The position numbers and the translations under genes were made by a program. Of a stretch of 64,000 nucleotides of DNA, positions 27,183 to 37,866 are shown one piece after another. Positions within the stretch are counted from its first letter, which is position 1. Every line of letters starts with the position of its first letter. The notes beneath the pieces were generated by a model that saw nothing but the letters and a program-made list of their open reading frames with translations, was not told where the DNA came from and ran no database searches. The stretch is from Shinella sp. UYSO24 (lineage in GTDB: Bacteria > Pseudomonadota > Alphaproteobacteria > Rhizobiales > Rhizobiaceae), in the NCBI GenBank assembly GCA_902167985.1, contig CABHNZ010000004.1, positions 124,001 through 188,000 of the forward strand. The letters run 5' to 3'.

Positions 27183-28667
27183 TCAATCCGTGACGAGCTT
27201 GTCGTCGAGATAAAGCTGCAGCGTCTTTGCCGTGCCCTCCGCCCAGAGCGTCTTCAGCGCATGCGCGAAACGCTTGCGGAAGAGGTCCGACTTCGACACT
27301 TCGCCAAAGATCTCGTCGAAGACGAGGAAGGCATCCGGATCGTCCTTGGCCTTCAGTGCCGCAGCCTGCAGCTTGTCGGCGCTCGCATCGTTGAACATGA
27401 TCTTGCGACCGCTATCCGACGTGCCGGCGAAATAGCGGCACCAGAGCGCCGAAACCAGCGACAGGCCGATAATGTCGTCGCCCTTGGCAAGACGATCGCG
27501 GGTCGAGGGCAGGATGAACTTCGGCTGGCGGTTGGAACCGTCCTGCGCCAGACGCGGAATGGTGTCACCGATCTTCGGGTTGAGGAAGCGCCGCTCGATC
27601 AGGTCGAAATAGTCGTCGAGGCTGGTATTCGGTACCGGCGGCACGATCGGGATGATCTCTTCCTTTTCGAGCTTGGCAAGGAAGGCGCGGATCAGCGGAT
27701 GTTCCATCGCCTCATGGACGAAGTGAATATCGAGAAGTTCGCCCGGATAGGCGATCGTCGCATGGCCGCCATTGAGGATGCGGATCTTCATCAGTTCGTA
27801 GGGCGCAACGTCGGCGACAAACTGCACGCCGACTTCTTCCAGCGGCGGACGTCCCGTCGGGAACTTGTCTTCCATCACCCACTGCTTGAACTCTTCGCAG
27901 AAGACCGGCCAGTTGTCCTCGATATTGTAATCGTCCTTCAGGATGCCGATCTCGCGCGGGCCGGTGGCCGGCGTGATGCGGTCGACCATCGAGTTCGGGA
28001 AGGCGACATTCTCATGGATCCACTCGGCAAAGGCCGGGTCGGACATTTTGGCAAGGCCGATCACGGTATTTTCGGTCACATGGCCATTGCCCGGAATATT
28101 GTCGCAGGACATGACCGTGAAGGGCTCGACGCCCCGCTCGCGACGCAGCTTCAGGCCGGCGATGATGAGGCCGAAAACGGTCTTCGGCGCGTCCGGGTTG
28201 CGGCCGTCCTCGACCATGGCCGGATGCGACGGATTGAAATGGCCGGCCGCATCGATGAAATAGCCGCCTTCGGTGATCGTCATCGAGACGATGCGGATCG
28301 TCGGGTCGGCCAGCTTTTCGAGCAGTGCCTTGGTCTCGCCCGGCGCGATGATGTCGATCATCGGGGCAGTCACGCGCGCGCCGCTCTTGTTATTGTCCTG
28401 CTCGACGACGGTCGTCAGGAAATCCTGCGCCTTCAGCTTGTCGCGCATGGCGGCATCCGACGGCATGACGCCGGCACCGATGATCGCCCAGTCATGGCCC
28501 TTGCCGACGGAAAACAGGTCGTCGAGATAGACCGCCTGATGGGCGCGGTGGAAGTTGCCGACGCCGAAATGCACGATCCCGGCCGTGAGCGTCTTCGGGT
28601 CGTAAGCGGGCACGGCAGCGGTGGCGGCAGCCTCTTTCAGGCTTGCCAGCGAGAGCTTAACGGTCAT
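27183..28667 (-). CDS. mtlK: Mannitol 2-dehydrogenase (polyol dehydrogenase)
   Basis: 494 residues, the standard length of the long-chain mannitol dehydrogenase family. The N-terminal Rossmann domain contains GIVHFGVGNFHRAHQAVYLD (about 30-49). The catalytic Lys region is KIRILNGGHATIAYPG (about 295-310), and the SCDNIPGNG motif follows the first domain. It oxidises D-mannitol to D-fructose with NAD+, and in rhizobia relatives also act on D-arabitol or sorbitol. It lies in the operon directly after the ABC ATPase. Confidence 0.92.
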   Translation of the reverse strand: MTVKLSLASLKEAAATAAVPAYDPKTLTAGIVHFGVGNFHRAHQAVYLDDLFSVGKGHDWAIIGAGVMPSDAAMRDKLKAQDFLTTVVEQDNNKSGARVTAPMIDIIAPGETKALLEKLADPTIRIVSMTITEGGYFIDAAGHFNPSHPAMVEDGRNPDAPKTVFGLIIAGLKLRRERGVEPFTVMSCDNIPGNGHVTENTVIGLAKMSDPAFAEWIHENVAFPNSMVDRITPATGPREIGILKDDYNIEDNWPVFCEEFKQWVMEDKFPTGRPPLEEVGVQFVADVAPYELMKIRILNGGHATIAYPGELLDIHFVHEAMEHPLIRAFLAKLEKEEIIPIVPPVPNTSLDDYFDLIERRFLNPKIGDTIPRLAQDGSNRQPKFILPSTRDRLAKGDDIIGLSLVSALWCRYFAGTSDSGRKIMFNDASADKLQAAALKAKDDPDAFLVFDEIFGEVSKSDLFRKRFAHALKTLWAEGTAKTLQLYLDDKLVTD

Positions 28668-28722
28668 GGTCTCATACTCCGGTTGCCTGTCCGTCAGGCC
28701 GTTTGGATAAATCTGTTCGGGC

Positions 28723-29726
28723 TTACGCCTTGATGGCGAGGCCCTTGTCGTCGAAACGGTGCAGCTTGGCTTCGTCGGGCGTCAGGAACACCGTATCGCC
28801 GTAGCTGGCGCCGAACTCGCCGCCTGCACGGGCGGTAATCGGGCCGATCCCGGCAACGTCGAGATGCAGGAACGTGTCGGCGCCGAGATGCTCGGCCACC
28901 GTCACGGTGCCGCTCCACAAGCCGCTATCCTTGGACAGGCCGAGATGTTCGGGACGGATGCCCGCCGTCTTGGCGCCCTTCGATTTCGCATAGTCGCCCT
29001 CGACGAAATTCATCTTGGGCGAGCCGATGAAGCCGGCGACGAAGAGGTTGCGCGGGTTCTGTAGAGGTCCAGCGGCGAGCCGACCTGTTCGATATTGCCG
29101 CGATTGAGAACGACGATCTTGTCGGCCATGGTCATGGCTTCCACCTGGTCGTGGGTGACGTAGATCATCGTCGTCTTCAGCTGGTGGTGAAGATCGCTGA
29201 TTTCGAGGCGCATTGTGCCGCGCAGCGCCGCATCGAGGTTCGACAGCGGCTCGTCGAAGAGGAAGGCCGAGGGTTCGCGCACGATGGCGCGGCCGATCGC
29301 GACGCGCTGGCGCTGACCACCGGAAAGCTGGCCCGGACGACGCTCCAGATAGTCGGTGAGGTTGAGGATGCGCGCGGCGTCCGAAACCTTCTTGTCGATC
29401 TGCGCCTGATCCATCTTCGCCATCTTCAATGGGAAGGCGATGTTCTTGCGCACGCTCATATGCGGATAGAGCGCGTAGGACTGGAACACCATGGCGAGCC
29501 CGCGCTCGGCCGGTGCGGCATCCGTCACGTCCTTGCCGTCGATCATGATATGACCGCCGGAGACGTCTTCCAGACCGGCGATCAGCCGCAGCAGCGTGGA
29601 CTTGCCGCAACCCGACGGGCCGACGAAGACGACGAATTCGCCATTGTTGATTTCGAGATCGATCGACGGAATGACCTTGGCTTCGCCGAAGGTCTTAGAC
29701 ACGTTCTTGAGGGTGATGCTTCCCAT
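28723..29726 (-). CDS. smoK: Polyol/sugar ABC importer ATPase, MalK/UgpC type (frame broken near 29062)
   Basis: About 334 residues after repair. Walker A is [13 protein letters not shown] (about 37-49), the signature is [14 protein letters not shown] and Walker B is [13 protein letters not shown]. The C-terminal regulatory (TOBE-like) domain starts with GIRPEHL, as in MalK-type ATPases that serve several CUT1 permeases. The frame breaks near 29062 in the segment [15 protein letters not shown], and one lost base repairs it. It is in the order binding protein, two permeases, ATPase, dehydrogenase found in known sorbitol/mannitol (smo) clusters. Confidence 0.88.
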
Positions 29727-29747
29727 GACGTTTGTGTCCTTTTGTTC

Positions 29748-30572
29748 TTACTTAACCGCGCCAAAGGTGAGGCCGCGAACGAGTTGCTTCTGGCTGAACC
29801 AGCCGAGGATGAGGATGGGGGCGATCGCCATGGTCGATGCCGCCGAAAGCTTTGCCCAGAACAGACCCTGAGGCGACGAGAACGAGGCAATGAAGGCCGT
29901 CAGCGGCGCCGCATTGGTGGTCGTCAGCTGGATCGTCCAGAAGGCTTCGTTCCAGGCAAGGATGACGTTCAGAAGAAGCGTCGAGGCAATGCCCGGAATA
30001 CCCATCGGCGTCAGGACATAGACGATCTCCTGCCAGATGCCGGCACCGTCCATCCTTGCTGCCTCCAGGATCTCGCCGGGAATTTCGCGGAAATATGTGT
30101 AGAGCATCCACACGACGATCGGCAGGTTGATCAGCATCAGCATGACGGTGAGGCCGATCCGCGTGTCGAGCAGGCCGAGATTGCGGAAGATGATGAAGAT
30201 CGGCAGCAGAACCGCGACCGACGGCATCATCTTGGTCGAAAGCATCCACATCAGGATATCTTTCGTCCGCTTGGTCGGCGCGAACGCCATCGCCCATGCG
30301 GCCGGCAGCGCCACGATCAGCGCCAGGATGGTCGAGCCGATCGACAGGATCACCGAGTTCATGAACGGCGTGAAGTAATCGCGCTGTTCTTCGACCGTGA
30401 TGTAGTTCTCGAACGTGCCCGACGGGATGAGGCTGAAGCCTGCAATCGCCTCCTGCTCCGTCTTGAAGCTGGTGAGGACCGCATAGAGAATGGGGAAGAA
30501 GATCAGGAGGGCGACGACCCATGCGGCGATGGTCCAGCCGATCCGTGCTCCGGTGGTAACTTTGCGAGCCAT
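29748..30572 (-). CDS. smoG: Polyol ABC importer permease (MalG type)
   Basis: 274 residues, intact, with six membrane helices. The EAA loop that contacts the ATPase reads EAARMDGAGIWQEIVYVLTP (about 178-197). It belongs to the CUT1 (MalG) family and pairs with the permease immediately upstream, 10 nt away. The start at 30572 is preceded by GAGAGGGATC. The ATPase gene begins 21 nt after its stop. Confidence 0.9.
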   Translation of the reverse strand: MARKVTTGARIGWTIAAWVVALLIFFPILYAVLTSFKTEQEAIAGFSLIPSGTFENYITVEEQRDYFTPFMNSVILSIGSTILALIVALPAAWAMAFAPTKRTKDILMWMLSTKMMPSVAVLLPIFIIFRNLGLLDTRIGLTVMLMLINLPIVVWMLYTYFREIPGEILEAARMDGAGIWQEIVYVLTPMGIPGIASTLLLNVILAWNEAFWTIQLTTTNAAPLTAFIASFSSPQGLFWAKLSAASTMAIAPILILGWFSQKQLVRGLTFGAVK

Positions 30573-30582
30573 GATCCCTCTC

Positions 30583-31455
30583 CTACTTGTCCAGGTTCTT
30601 GCCGACGGCGCGCATCAGGAAGAAGGCGACGATATTGGCGAGAACGACGGCGATGATGCCACCTGCTGCCCCACCGCCGACGTCATAGCCGAGACGTGCC
30701 GTGCGGTAGATGAGGAAGGTGAGGTTGGTGGATGCGTAACCCGGGCCGCCATTGGTGGTGACGAGGATTTCCGCGTAGATGCCGAGCAGGAAGATCGTCT
30801 GGATCAGGATGACGACGGTGATGGCGCGCGAAAGATGCGGCAGCGTCAGGTAGATGAAGCGCTGGAAGGCGTTGGCGCCGTCCATTTCGGCGGCTTCCTT
30901 CTGTTCGCCGTCAAGCGACTGCAGGGCCGTCAGGAGAATGAGCGTCGCGAACGGCAGCCACTGCCAGGCGACGATGATGATGACCGACAGGAGCGGGAAC
31001 TGCGCGAACCAGTCGATCGGCTGCGCTCCGAAGAACTGCGCCAGATCGGCAAGCACGCCGTAACCCGGATGCATGATCATGTTCTTCCAGATCAGTGCCG
31101 CAACCGGCGGCATGACGAAGAAGGGCGAGATGACGAGGATACGCACGATGCCCTGGCCGAAGATCGGCTGGTCGATCAGGAGCGCAATCGCAATGCCGCC
31201 GATGACGGTGATCGCAAGCACGCCGAGCACCAGAACCAGCGTGTTCCAGATCGACTGGAAGAAGGCCGGGTCGGTATAGAAATACTGGTAATTGAAGAAG
31301 CCAGCGAACGAAACGTTCATCGGCGTCAAGAGGTTATAGTTCTGGAACGAATAGTACAGCGTCATCGCGAGCGGTACGATCATCCAGACGAGAAGCAGGA
31401 TGACGGAGGGCGCCATCATGACACGCGCCAATGTCTTGGTGTTTTGAGTTGCCAT
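30583..31455 (-). CDS. smoF: Polyol ABC importer permease (MalF type)
   Basis: 290 residues with six membrane helices. The EAA loop is EAAEMDGANAFQRFIYLTLP (about 196-215). It forms the heterodimeric channel with the downstream MalG-type protein. It is separated from the binding-protein gene by 194 nt that contain a stable hairpin, probably lowering its expression relative to the binding protein. Confidence 0.9.
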   Translation of the reverse strand: MATQNTKTLARVMMAPSVILLLVWMIVPLAMTLYYSFQNYNLLTPMNVSFAGFFNYQYFYTDPAFFQSIWNTLVLVLGVLAITVIGGIAIALLIDQPIFGQGIVRILVISPFFVMPPVAALIWKNMIMHPGYGVLADLAQFFGAQPIDWFAQFPLLSVIIIVAWQWLPFATLILLTALQSLDGEQKEAAEMDGANAFQRFIYLTLPHLSRAITVVILIQTIFLLGIYAEILVTTNGGPGYASTNLTFLIYRTARLGYDVGGGAAGGIIAVVLANIVAFFLMRAVGKNLDK

Positions 31456-31596
31456 TTCGGACCACCCTCCCGGAGCCGTTGAGGCTCAGTTTGCCGCGTT
31501 GCCTTCGGCGGAAAGGCGCACGCGTTTCGTCTTGTTGTTATTGGATCGGCCCGACCGGCACCTCTTCTCCTGAAGATGCGGGGTGGGGCAAAAGTG

Positions 31597-31630
31597 CTGC
31601 CCGGTCTCGATTGGCATCAAAACCGGGCAG
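31597..31630 (-). repeat. Hairpin between binding protein and permease genes of the polyol operon
   Basis: CTGCCCGGT (31597-31605) and ACCGGGCAG (31622-31630) form a perfect 9-bp stem with a 16-nt loop, 20 nt after the binding-protein stop codon. There is no T-run, so a message-stabilising or partial-attenuation role is more likely than full termination. Confidence 0.7.
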
Positions 31631-31649
31631 CGGAGCCCTTGGGAGGAGC

Positions 31650-32973
31650 TTACTTGATATAGCCTGCGCGGGTCATGTCGCGGGTCGCGGTGGCCTGCGC
31701 TGCGGCAAGCGCATCGTCGACCGAAGACTGACCGGCGATGACGGCCGAGAAGAGCTGACCGACGGTCGTGCCAACGCCTGGAATTCAGGGATCGTCACGA
31801 ACTGGCCGCCCGTATAGGCACCGGCTTGACGGTCGGCTTGGTGATGTCGGCAGCCTGCATGGCAGCAAGCGTCGGAGCGGCGAACGGAGCCGCCTTCTGG
31901 TAGTCTTCGGTCTTGTAGAGCGAAGTGCGCGTGCCCGGAGGAACGTTTGCCCAGCCCTGCTTGGAAGCGACGAGCTGCGTGTATTCCTTGCTGGTTGCCC
32001 AGGAGATGAACTTCTGAGCGGCAGCGGCCTTCTTCGAGGAAGCCGGAACGGCAAGGTTCCACGACCACAGCCAGTTACCGTGGTTGGCAACGCCTTCCTT
32101 GGTGGGGAAGATCGCGTAGCCGACCTTGTCAGCAACCGTCGAGTTCTTCGGGTCGGAGACGAAGGAAGCAGCAACCGTGGCGTCGATCCACATGCCGCAC
32201 TTGCCCTGCTGGAACAGCGTCAGGTTTTCGTTGAAGCCGTTGGACGACGCGCCGGACGGGCCGGCATCCTTCATCAGGCTTGCGTAGAAGGTAAGCGACT
32301 GCTTCCATTCCGGCTGATCGAACTGCGGCTTCCACTTTTCGTCGAACCAGCGGCCGCCGAAGGAGTTGTTGAGAGCAGACAGGAACGCCATGTTCTCACC
32401 CCAGCCGGCCTTGCCGCGAAGGCAAATGCCGTTGATGCCGGCCTTGCGGTCGGTGATCTTGCGGGCTGCATCACCGATGAATTCCCAGGTCGGGCTTTCC
32501 GGCATTTTCAGACCGGCTTTTTCGAACAGGTCCTTGCGATACATGATCATCGCGGATTCACCGTAGAACGGTGCCGCATAGAGCTTGCCGTCGACCGAAA
32601 GGCCGCCGCGGATCGCGGGCAAGAGGTCGTCCATGTCGTAGTTTGCGCCGAGGCCGTCGAGCGGCAGAAGCCACTTCTGCTTGGCCCAGATCGGCACTTC
32701 GTAATTGCCGACCGTCACGATGTCATACTGGCCGCCATTCGCCGCGATATCCGTGGTGACGCGTTCGCGCAGCACGTTTTCTTCGAGCGTGACCCAGTTG
32801 ACCTGAATGTCGGGGTTGGCCTTGGTGAATTCCGACGTCAGGCCCTGCATGCGGACCATGTCGCCGTTATTGACCGTTGCGATGGTGAGCGTTTCCGCTG
32901 ACGCGCCGGCAACCGAAAAGCCAGCAAGCATCATGGCTGAGCAAGTGCCCAGCAAAACCGTCTTCAATGTCAT
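31650..32973 (-). CDS. smoE: Polyol ABC binding protein (frame broken near 31776 and 31817)
   Basis: About 441 residues after repair. A Sec signal peptide covers about residues 1-26, then a MalE-like fold (ETLTIATVNNGDMVRMQGL). The C-terminus, rebuilt with one missing base at about 31817 and one at about 31776, reads PYTGGQFVTIPEFQAVGT and ends TRDMTRAGYIK. It binds the polyol in the periplasm and delivers it to the two permeases. GGGAGGAAG precedes the start at 32973. The similarity is to sorbitol/mannitol binding proteins, but the ligand is inferred from the operon. Confidence 0.87.
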
Positions 32974-32999
32974 ATCTTCCTCCCGAGAAGATGTGGTGC

Positions 33000-33016
33000 G
33001 AGCATTCGCTTTGCTC
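33000..33016 (-). promoter_or_regulatory. Candidate operator for the polyol SorC regulator
   Basis: An inverted repeat GAGCA-N7-TGCTC lies 27 nt before the binding-protein start codon, in the 147-nt gap after the SorC gene. Its placement over the likely promoter/leader suggests control by the adjacent SorC protein. Supported only by symmetry and position. Confidence 0.35.
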
Positions 33017-33120
33017 ATGGGCAATTACCCACGAAATGGCACAGGAAGTCAATCGACTTTCGTCGCTGCAATGCAACGGACATAGGTCATGACTTTGATT
33101 TGGCTAGGATAAATTTTTGC

Positions 33121-34073
33121 TCAGCGGTCGAGCAGATGCCCTGCGGAGGCCTCATCGGTGATCAGACCATTGAGCAACCCGCCCTTGAGAGCCGCGCGCA
33201 TGGCAGTCCATTTGCGCCTTCCCTGCGCCATGCCGATGACATGCGAATGCTCCCGCGACGGGATGCCGACGCTTGCGACTCGGTCGTTCATCGGGCTGCC
33301 GAGAAGCTTGCCCTGCTGGTCGTAGATCCAGCCGCAGATCTCGCCGGCGGCACCGTTTTCGACAAGCCGGACCATCTCGTCGCGGCCGAGAAAGCCATCG
33401 ACGCAGAGCGGACCATCGGCGCCGAGCTCGCCGATCCCGACGAAGGTGACATCCGCCTTGGAGCCGAGTGCGAGCGTGGCGCGCACCAGCGGCTGGTCAT
33501 GCAGCGTCTCGCGCTCTTCGGCCGAGGCGCAGAGGACCGGCAGCGGCATGGGGAAGAGCCGCGCCTTGATCGCGTCGGCCATGGAAAAGATGACGTTGTA
33601 ATAGGCGGCCGAACCATCCGGCCCGATATTGCCGGTAAGCGACACGATGCGGTGCTGCGGACATTCCATCGGCGGCAACTGGTCGATCGCGGCCTTCAGC
33701 GTGCGGCCCGTGCCGATGGCGATGATGATCGGATCAGGGCGCTTCAGCCAGCGCTCGATCTCGGCCGCACCTGCCTCCGCGATACCGACAGTGGATGAGA
33801 CATTGCGGGATCGCTCGGCACCACCTCGGCATATTTCAGCCCGTAGCGGGTTTTCAGAGCCTCGGCGAGTTCCAGACAGGCGGCGATCGGATGATCGAGC
33901 CGGACCTTGATCAACCGCTCGGCGACCGCAAGCGACACGAGCCGCTGCGCCGACTGACGGGAAATGCTCATGGCGGCTGCGATCTCGTCCTGTGTGCGCC
34001 CGGCAACATAATAGAGCCAGCCGGCCCTCGCCGCATCGTCCAGGCGCCCCTGGCTATCAGACCGTTTCACCAT
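33121..34073 (-). CDS. SorC-family regulator of the polyol operon (frame broken near 33795)
   Basis: About 317 residues after repair, the normal SorC length. The helix-turn-helix is near residues 20-45 (RTQDEIAAAMSISRQSAQRL), followed by the sugar-phosphate-binding domain with IIIAIGTGRTLKAAI and GLITDEASAGHLL at the C-terminus. The frame breaks near 33795 (after DPAMS) and one missing base joins the halves. It is transcribed in the same direction as, and just before, the transport and catabolic genes, so it is their probable inducer-responsive regulator. ATG 34073 has GAGGAGA upstream; the frame is open further. Confidence 0.85.
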
Positions 34074-34342
34074 GACAGAAAATCTCCTCGCGCCTTGCTG
34101 ACACGTTTTCCGAGCCTCTGTCAAACGGCCTCTGTGAACCGATTGAAATGAGAGGTTCGCGGCACGCCATCTCAGCTATCGGAGACCGGAAGAGCGGCGA
34201 TGACCACCTCTGCCATCAGATCATAGCGAGCAAGCTACGCCCGCTTGGAGGGCTCGACCTCCTACCCTAGAGCTTCGCGGGCTGACACCGGAAGCATCCT
34301 CCATGCCCCAAGGATCGTTCACCCTCAAGGCTACCCACCTTC
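34074..34342. other. Intergenic region upstream of the polyol SorC gene
   Basis: It holds the leader of the SorC gene. I see no coding sequence with support and no clear promoter hexamers. The terminator of the neighbouring peptide-transport gene follows at 34343-34397. Confidence 0.5.
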
Positions 34343-34397
34343 CACAAAAACCAAAAAGCCGCATCTCCAATACCCGCAAGGGTACCAGAAACGCGGC
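34343..34397 (-). terminator. Terminator after the fused peptide-transport ATPase
   Basis: On the minus strand an outer stem GCCGC/GCGGC encloses an inner TACCC-GCAA-GGGTA hairpin (34358-34397), followed by a T-rich stretch (A-runs at 34343-34357 on the plus strand). It lies 30 nt past the repaired stop codon. Confidence 0.75.
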
Positions 34398-34427
34398 CCT
34401 CCGACAATTATCGGACAGCGTGAGCCC

Positions 34428-36272
34428 TTATGCCACCTGTACCAGATGGCCTTCCGACACCTCGCGATATTCGCGCACCGGCGGCACATAATCCACCGCG
34501 CGGACCGGGCTCTTGATTTCGTCGGTTGCCATGTTGCGTTTGATGTTGCGGCGAGCGGATCCGGCACAGGCACGGCCGACATCAGCTTTTCGTGTAGGGA
34601 TGCTGCGGATTTTCGAAGACGGCGGCGCGCGGGCCGATCTCGACGATTTCCCCCAGATACATCACCGCCACCCGGTGGCTGACGCGTTCCACCACGGCCA
34701 TGTCGTGGGAAATGAACAGGAAGGCGAGGTTCAGGTTCTGCTGCAGGTCGAGAAGCAGATTGCAGACCTGCGCCTTGATCGACACGTCGAGCGCCGACAC
34801 GGCCTCGTCCGCCACGATCACCTTCGGATCGAGCATCAGTGCCCGGGCAATCGCCACACGCTGGCGCTGGCCGCCGGAAAACTCGTGCGGGAAGCGCTTC
34901 ATCATGTCGGCGGAAAGGCCGACCTTTTCCATCAGGCTCGCCGCCTTGTCGCGCGCCTGCGCCTTCGAGCCGAGCCCATGCTCGACAAACGGCTCCATCA
35001 CCGCCGAGCCGACGCTCATGCGCGGGTTGAGCGAGGCGAACGGATCCTGGAACACCATCTGGATCGACTTGCGCATCTGCCGCAGCGTCGGCTGGTCGAG
35101 CTTCATCACCTCATAGCCGTCGAGCGTCACTTCGCCGCTCGTCGGATTGATCAGCCGCGTCACCGAACGCCCGGTCGTCGACTTGCCGCAACCGCTCTCG
35201 CCGACAAGCGACAGCGTTTCACCCTGGAAGAGGTTGAACGATACTTTCTCGACGGCGTGGACGGCGCCTGTCTTGCGACCGAACAGGCCGGAATGAATGT
35301 CGAAACGGGTCGTCAGATCCTTCACTTCGAGGATCGGCGTCTTGCCCTTGGCAACCGTATCAGTGACGTCTTCGAGCTTCGTCTGCTCGCCGGTCTTCAC
35401 ATCGATCAGCGGGAAGCGCTGCGGCAGCTTGCGTTCGCCCATCGAGCCGAGCCGCGGCACGGCCGAAAGCAGCGCCCGCGTATAGGGATGCTGGCCGCGG
35501 TTGAAAATATCGTCCGTCGTGCCGGTCTCCACCACGTCGCCGCGGAACATCACGATCGTCCGGTCGGCCACTTCCGCCACCACGCCCATGTCGTGGGTGA
35601 TGAAGAGAACCGACATGCCCTCCTCTTCCTGCAGCTGCTTGATCAGATCGAGGATCTGACCCTGGATCGTCACGTCGAGCGCCGTCGTCGGCTCGTCGGC
35701 GATGAGGAGCTTCGGCCGCGAGGCAAGCGCCATGGCAATCATCACGCGCTGGCGCATACCGCCGGAAAACTGATGCGGATATTCGTCGAACCGGCCCTTG
35801 GCATTCGGAATGCGGACCTTTCGAGAAGCCGGATCACTTCCGCCTTGGCTTCAGCCTTCGAGATGCTCTTGTGAACCGTCAGCGCCTCGGCGATCTGCTT
35901 GCCGATCGGGAAAATCGGGTTGAGCGAGGTCATCGGCTCCTGGAAGATCATCGAGATGTCGTTGCCGCGCACCTTGCGCATCTCGTCTTCCGGCAGCGCC
36001 AGAAGATCGCGCCCGCCGAGCAGCACCTGCCCCTCGATGCGGCTCGTCTTCTGCGGCAGAAGCCGCATGATCGACAGCGAGGTCACGGATTTGCCCGACC
36101 CCGATTCACCGACGATCGCCACCGTCTCGCGTGGCGCGATGTCGAAAGACATGTTGCGCACCACCGTGCGCCAGCCATCGCCGACGCGGAACGAGGTATT
36201 GAGGTTCTTGACGGAAAGGACCGGGGCAACCGATCCGCCGCCCTGCTCCATGGAATTGCCGGAAAGCAGCAT
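34428..36272 (-). CDS. Fused DppD-DppF type peptide ABC ATPase (frame broken near 35820, 34587 and 34537)
   Basis: About 615 residues after three one-base repairs. It contains two complete nucleotide-binding domains: the first has Walker [13 protein letters not shown] (about 45-56) and Walker [13 protein letters not shown]; the second has [13 protein letters not shown] (about 370) and [12 protein letters not shown], each with a C-terminal oligopeptide/dipeptide C-domain (HPYTRAL, HPYTK). This is the layout of GsiA-like proteins that energise peptide or glutathione importers. With repairs the tail reads [11 protein letters not shown] and ends GHLVQVA. It lies 23 nt after the M20 peptidase and diverges from the binding protein and permeases at 37867-41584, which lack their own ATPase. 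Confidence 0.87.
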
Positions 36273-36295
36273 GTCTCGTCTCCTAAATTCAGGGA

Positions 36296-37471
36296 TCAGG
36301 CGGCAAGCGCCGTTTCGGCCAGCGTCACCCAGTAGCTGACGCCATAAGGGATAGCCTCGTCGTTGAAGTCATAACCGGCATTATGCAGGTTGGCGGTGTC
36401 CCCATTGCCGATGAAGATGAAGGCGCCGGGGCGCTTCTCCAGCATGTAGGAAAAGTCTTCAGCGCCCATATGCGGCGCCATCGCCGTATCAACGGCGCGC
36501 GGGCCGGCCACCTTGCCGGCCACGTCGGCGGCAAAATCCGTCTCGGCATCGTGGTTGAACGTCACCGGATAGCCGCGGTGATAGACGACATCGCCGGTCG
36601 CGCCATGCGCCAGCGTCGTCGCATAGACCACTTCCTTCAGACGCTTCTCGGCAAAGTCGCGCGTCTCGGGCAGAAGTGTGCGCACCGTGCCGGTCAGCTT
36701 GACGAAATCGGGAATGACATTGCTGGCCTCGCCGCCATGGATCGAGGCGACCGTGATCACCAGCGAGCGCAGCGGATCGGTCTCGCGCGCCACGATCGAC
36801 TGCAAGGCGACGACCACATGCGAGGCGGTCAGCACAGGATCGATCGAGCGATGCGGCTGGGCTGCGTGGCTGCCGCGGCCGTTGATGGTGATCTCGAACG
36901 TATCGGCAGCCGCCATCACGCCGCCCTTGGCGGTGGCAAAATGGCCGACCGGCAGCTTCGGCTCGTTATGCATGCCATAGACCTGGGAGATCCCGAACTT
37001 CTCCATCAGCCCGTCATTGATCATGGCAAGCGCGCCCGCACCGCCTTCTTCGGCGGGCTGGAAGATGACGGCGATCGAACCCTTGAAATTGCGTGTCTCG
37101 GCCAGATATTGCGCCGCGCCGAGCAGCATGGCCGTATGGCCGTCATGCCCGCAGGAATGCGCCTTGCCCGGCGTCTGCGACGCCCATTCCTTGCCGCTCG
37201 TCTCGAAGATCGGCAGCGCATCCATATCGGCGCGGAAGCCGACGACCGGGCCATCACCTGCATGGGCGCCATGACGGCCCTTGATGATGCCGACCACACC
37301 GCTCTGGCCGAGCCCGGTTTCCACCACGTCGCAACCGAAGGACTTCAACTTTTCGGCAACGAAGGCCGAGGTCTTCGGAAGGTCGTACTGAAGCTCCGGA
37401 TTCTGGTGCAGGTAGCGGCGCCATTCAGCGACCTGATCCTGCATTTCGGCGACGCGATTGATAACCGGCAT
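36296..37471 (-). CDS. M20-family amidohydrolase (HipO-like peptidase)
   Basis: 391 residues, intact. The metal-binding motifs of the M20D aminoacylase/hippurate hydrolase group are present: [23 protein letters not shown], and [10 protein letters not shown] near the C-terminus. It would release amino acids from N-acyl amino acids or imported dipeptides in the cytoplasm. ATG 37471 ([11 protein letters not shown]) matches the usual family N-terminus; ATG 37486 would add five residues. It is co-transcribed with the fused ATPase and faces the transporter genes. Confidence 0.88.
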   Translation of the reverse strand: MPVINRVAEMQDQVAEWRRYLHQNPELQYDLPKTSAFVAEKLKSFGCDVVETGLGQSGVVGIIKGRHGAHAGDGPVVGFRADMDALPIFETSGKEWASQTPGKAHSCGHDGHTAMLLGAAQYLAETRNFKGSIAVIFQPAEEGGAGALAMINDGLMEKFGISQVYGMHNEPKLPVGHFATAKGGVMAAADTFEITINGRGSHAAQPHRSIDPVLTASHVVVALQSIVARETDPLRSLVITVASIHGGEASNVIPDFVKLTGTVRTLLPETRDFAEKRLKEVVYATTLAHGATGDVVYHRGYPVTFNHDAETDFAADVAGKVAGPRAVDTAMAPHMGAEDFSYMLEKRPGAFIFIGNGDTANLHNAGYDFNDEAIPYGVSYWVTLAETALAA

Positions 37472-37866
37472 ATCTGCAAACCCCATAGATTTCTTATAGT
37501 TCCCAGTGAGTTCCAAGTCTGGGCCGGGCGGATATTGCGACGCGGAACGGGGCCTTTGCAAGCTCGAATTTTCACTCTTGAACGAAAAATAGGCCTATGC
37601 TTAGATGGCTCAAAATTTGGTCACAACCGCTTTTTGCGGCGTGATCAGCCGTGTTCATCAGCAAGTATTCATGACGAAGGAGCGGCAACAGAGGGTGTGA
37701 GGCTAGAGGCTCTGACAGGCTTGACCTGGGAGGTTCGACGACATGCTTCACATCACCGGGCAACGGTCACGTATGGGAGCTGGCCGGCCCGCATTCCAAA
37801 AAACAATCATAAATTTGGAACGCCTCTCAACGAAGAGGCAAAAAACCATCAAAGGGGAACAGCAGC
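37472..37866. other. Divergent regulatory region between peptidase and binding-protein genes
   Basis: 395 bp with no supported gene. A 6-bp hairpin GCCTCT-CAACGA-AGAGGC (37822-37839) lies just upstream of the binding-protein ribosome binding site AAAGGGG (37853-37859), where it could influence translation. The region presumably carries promoters for both directions; I cannot point to a defined operator. Confidence 0.5.
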
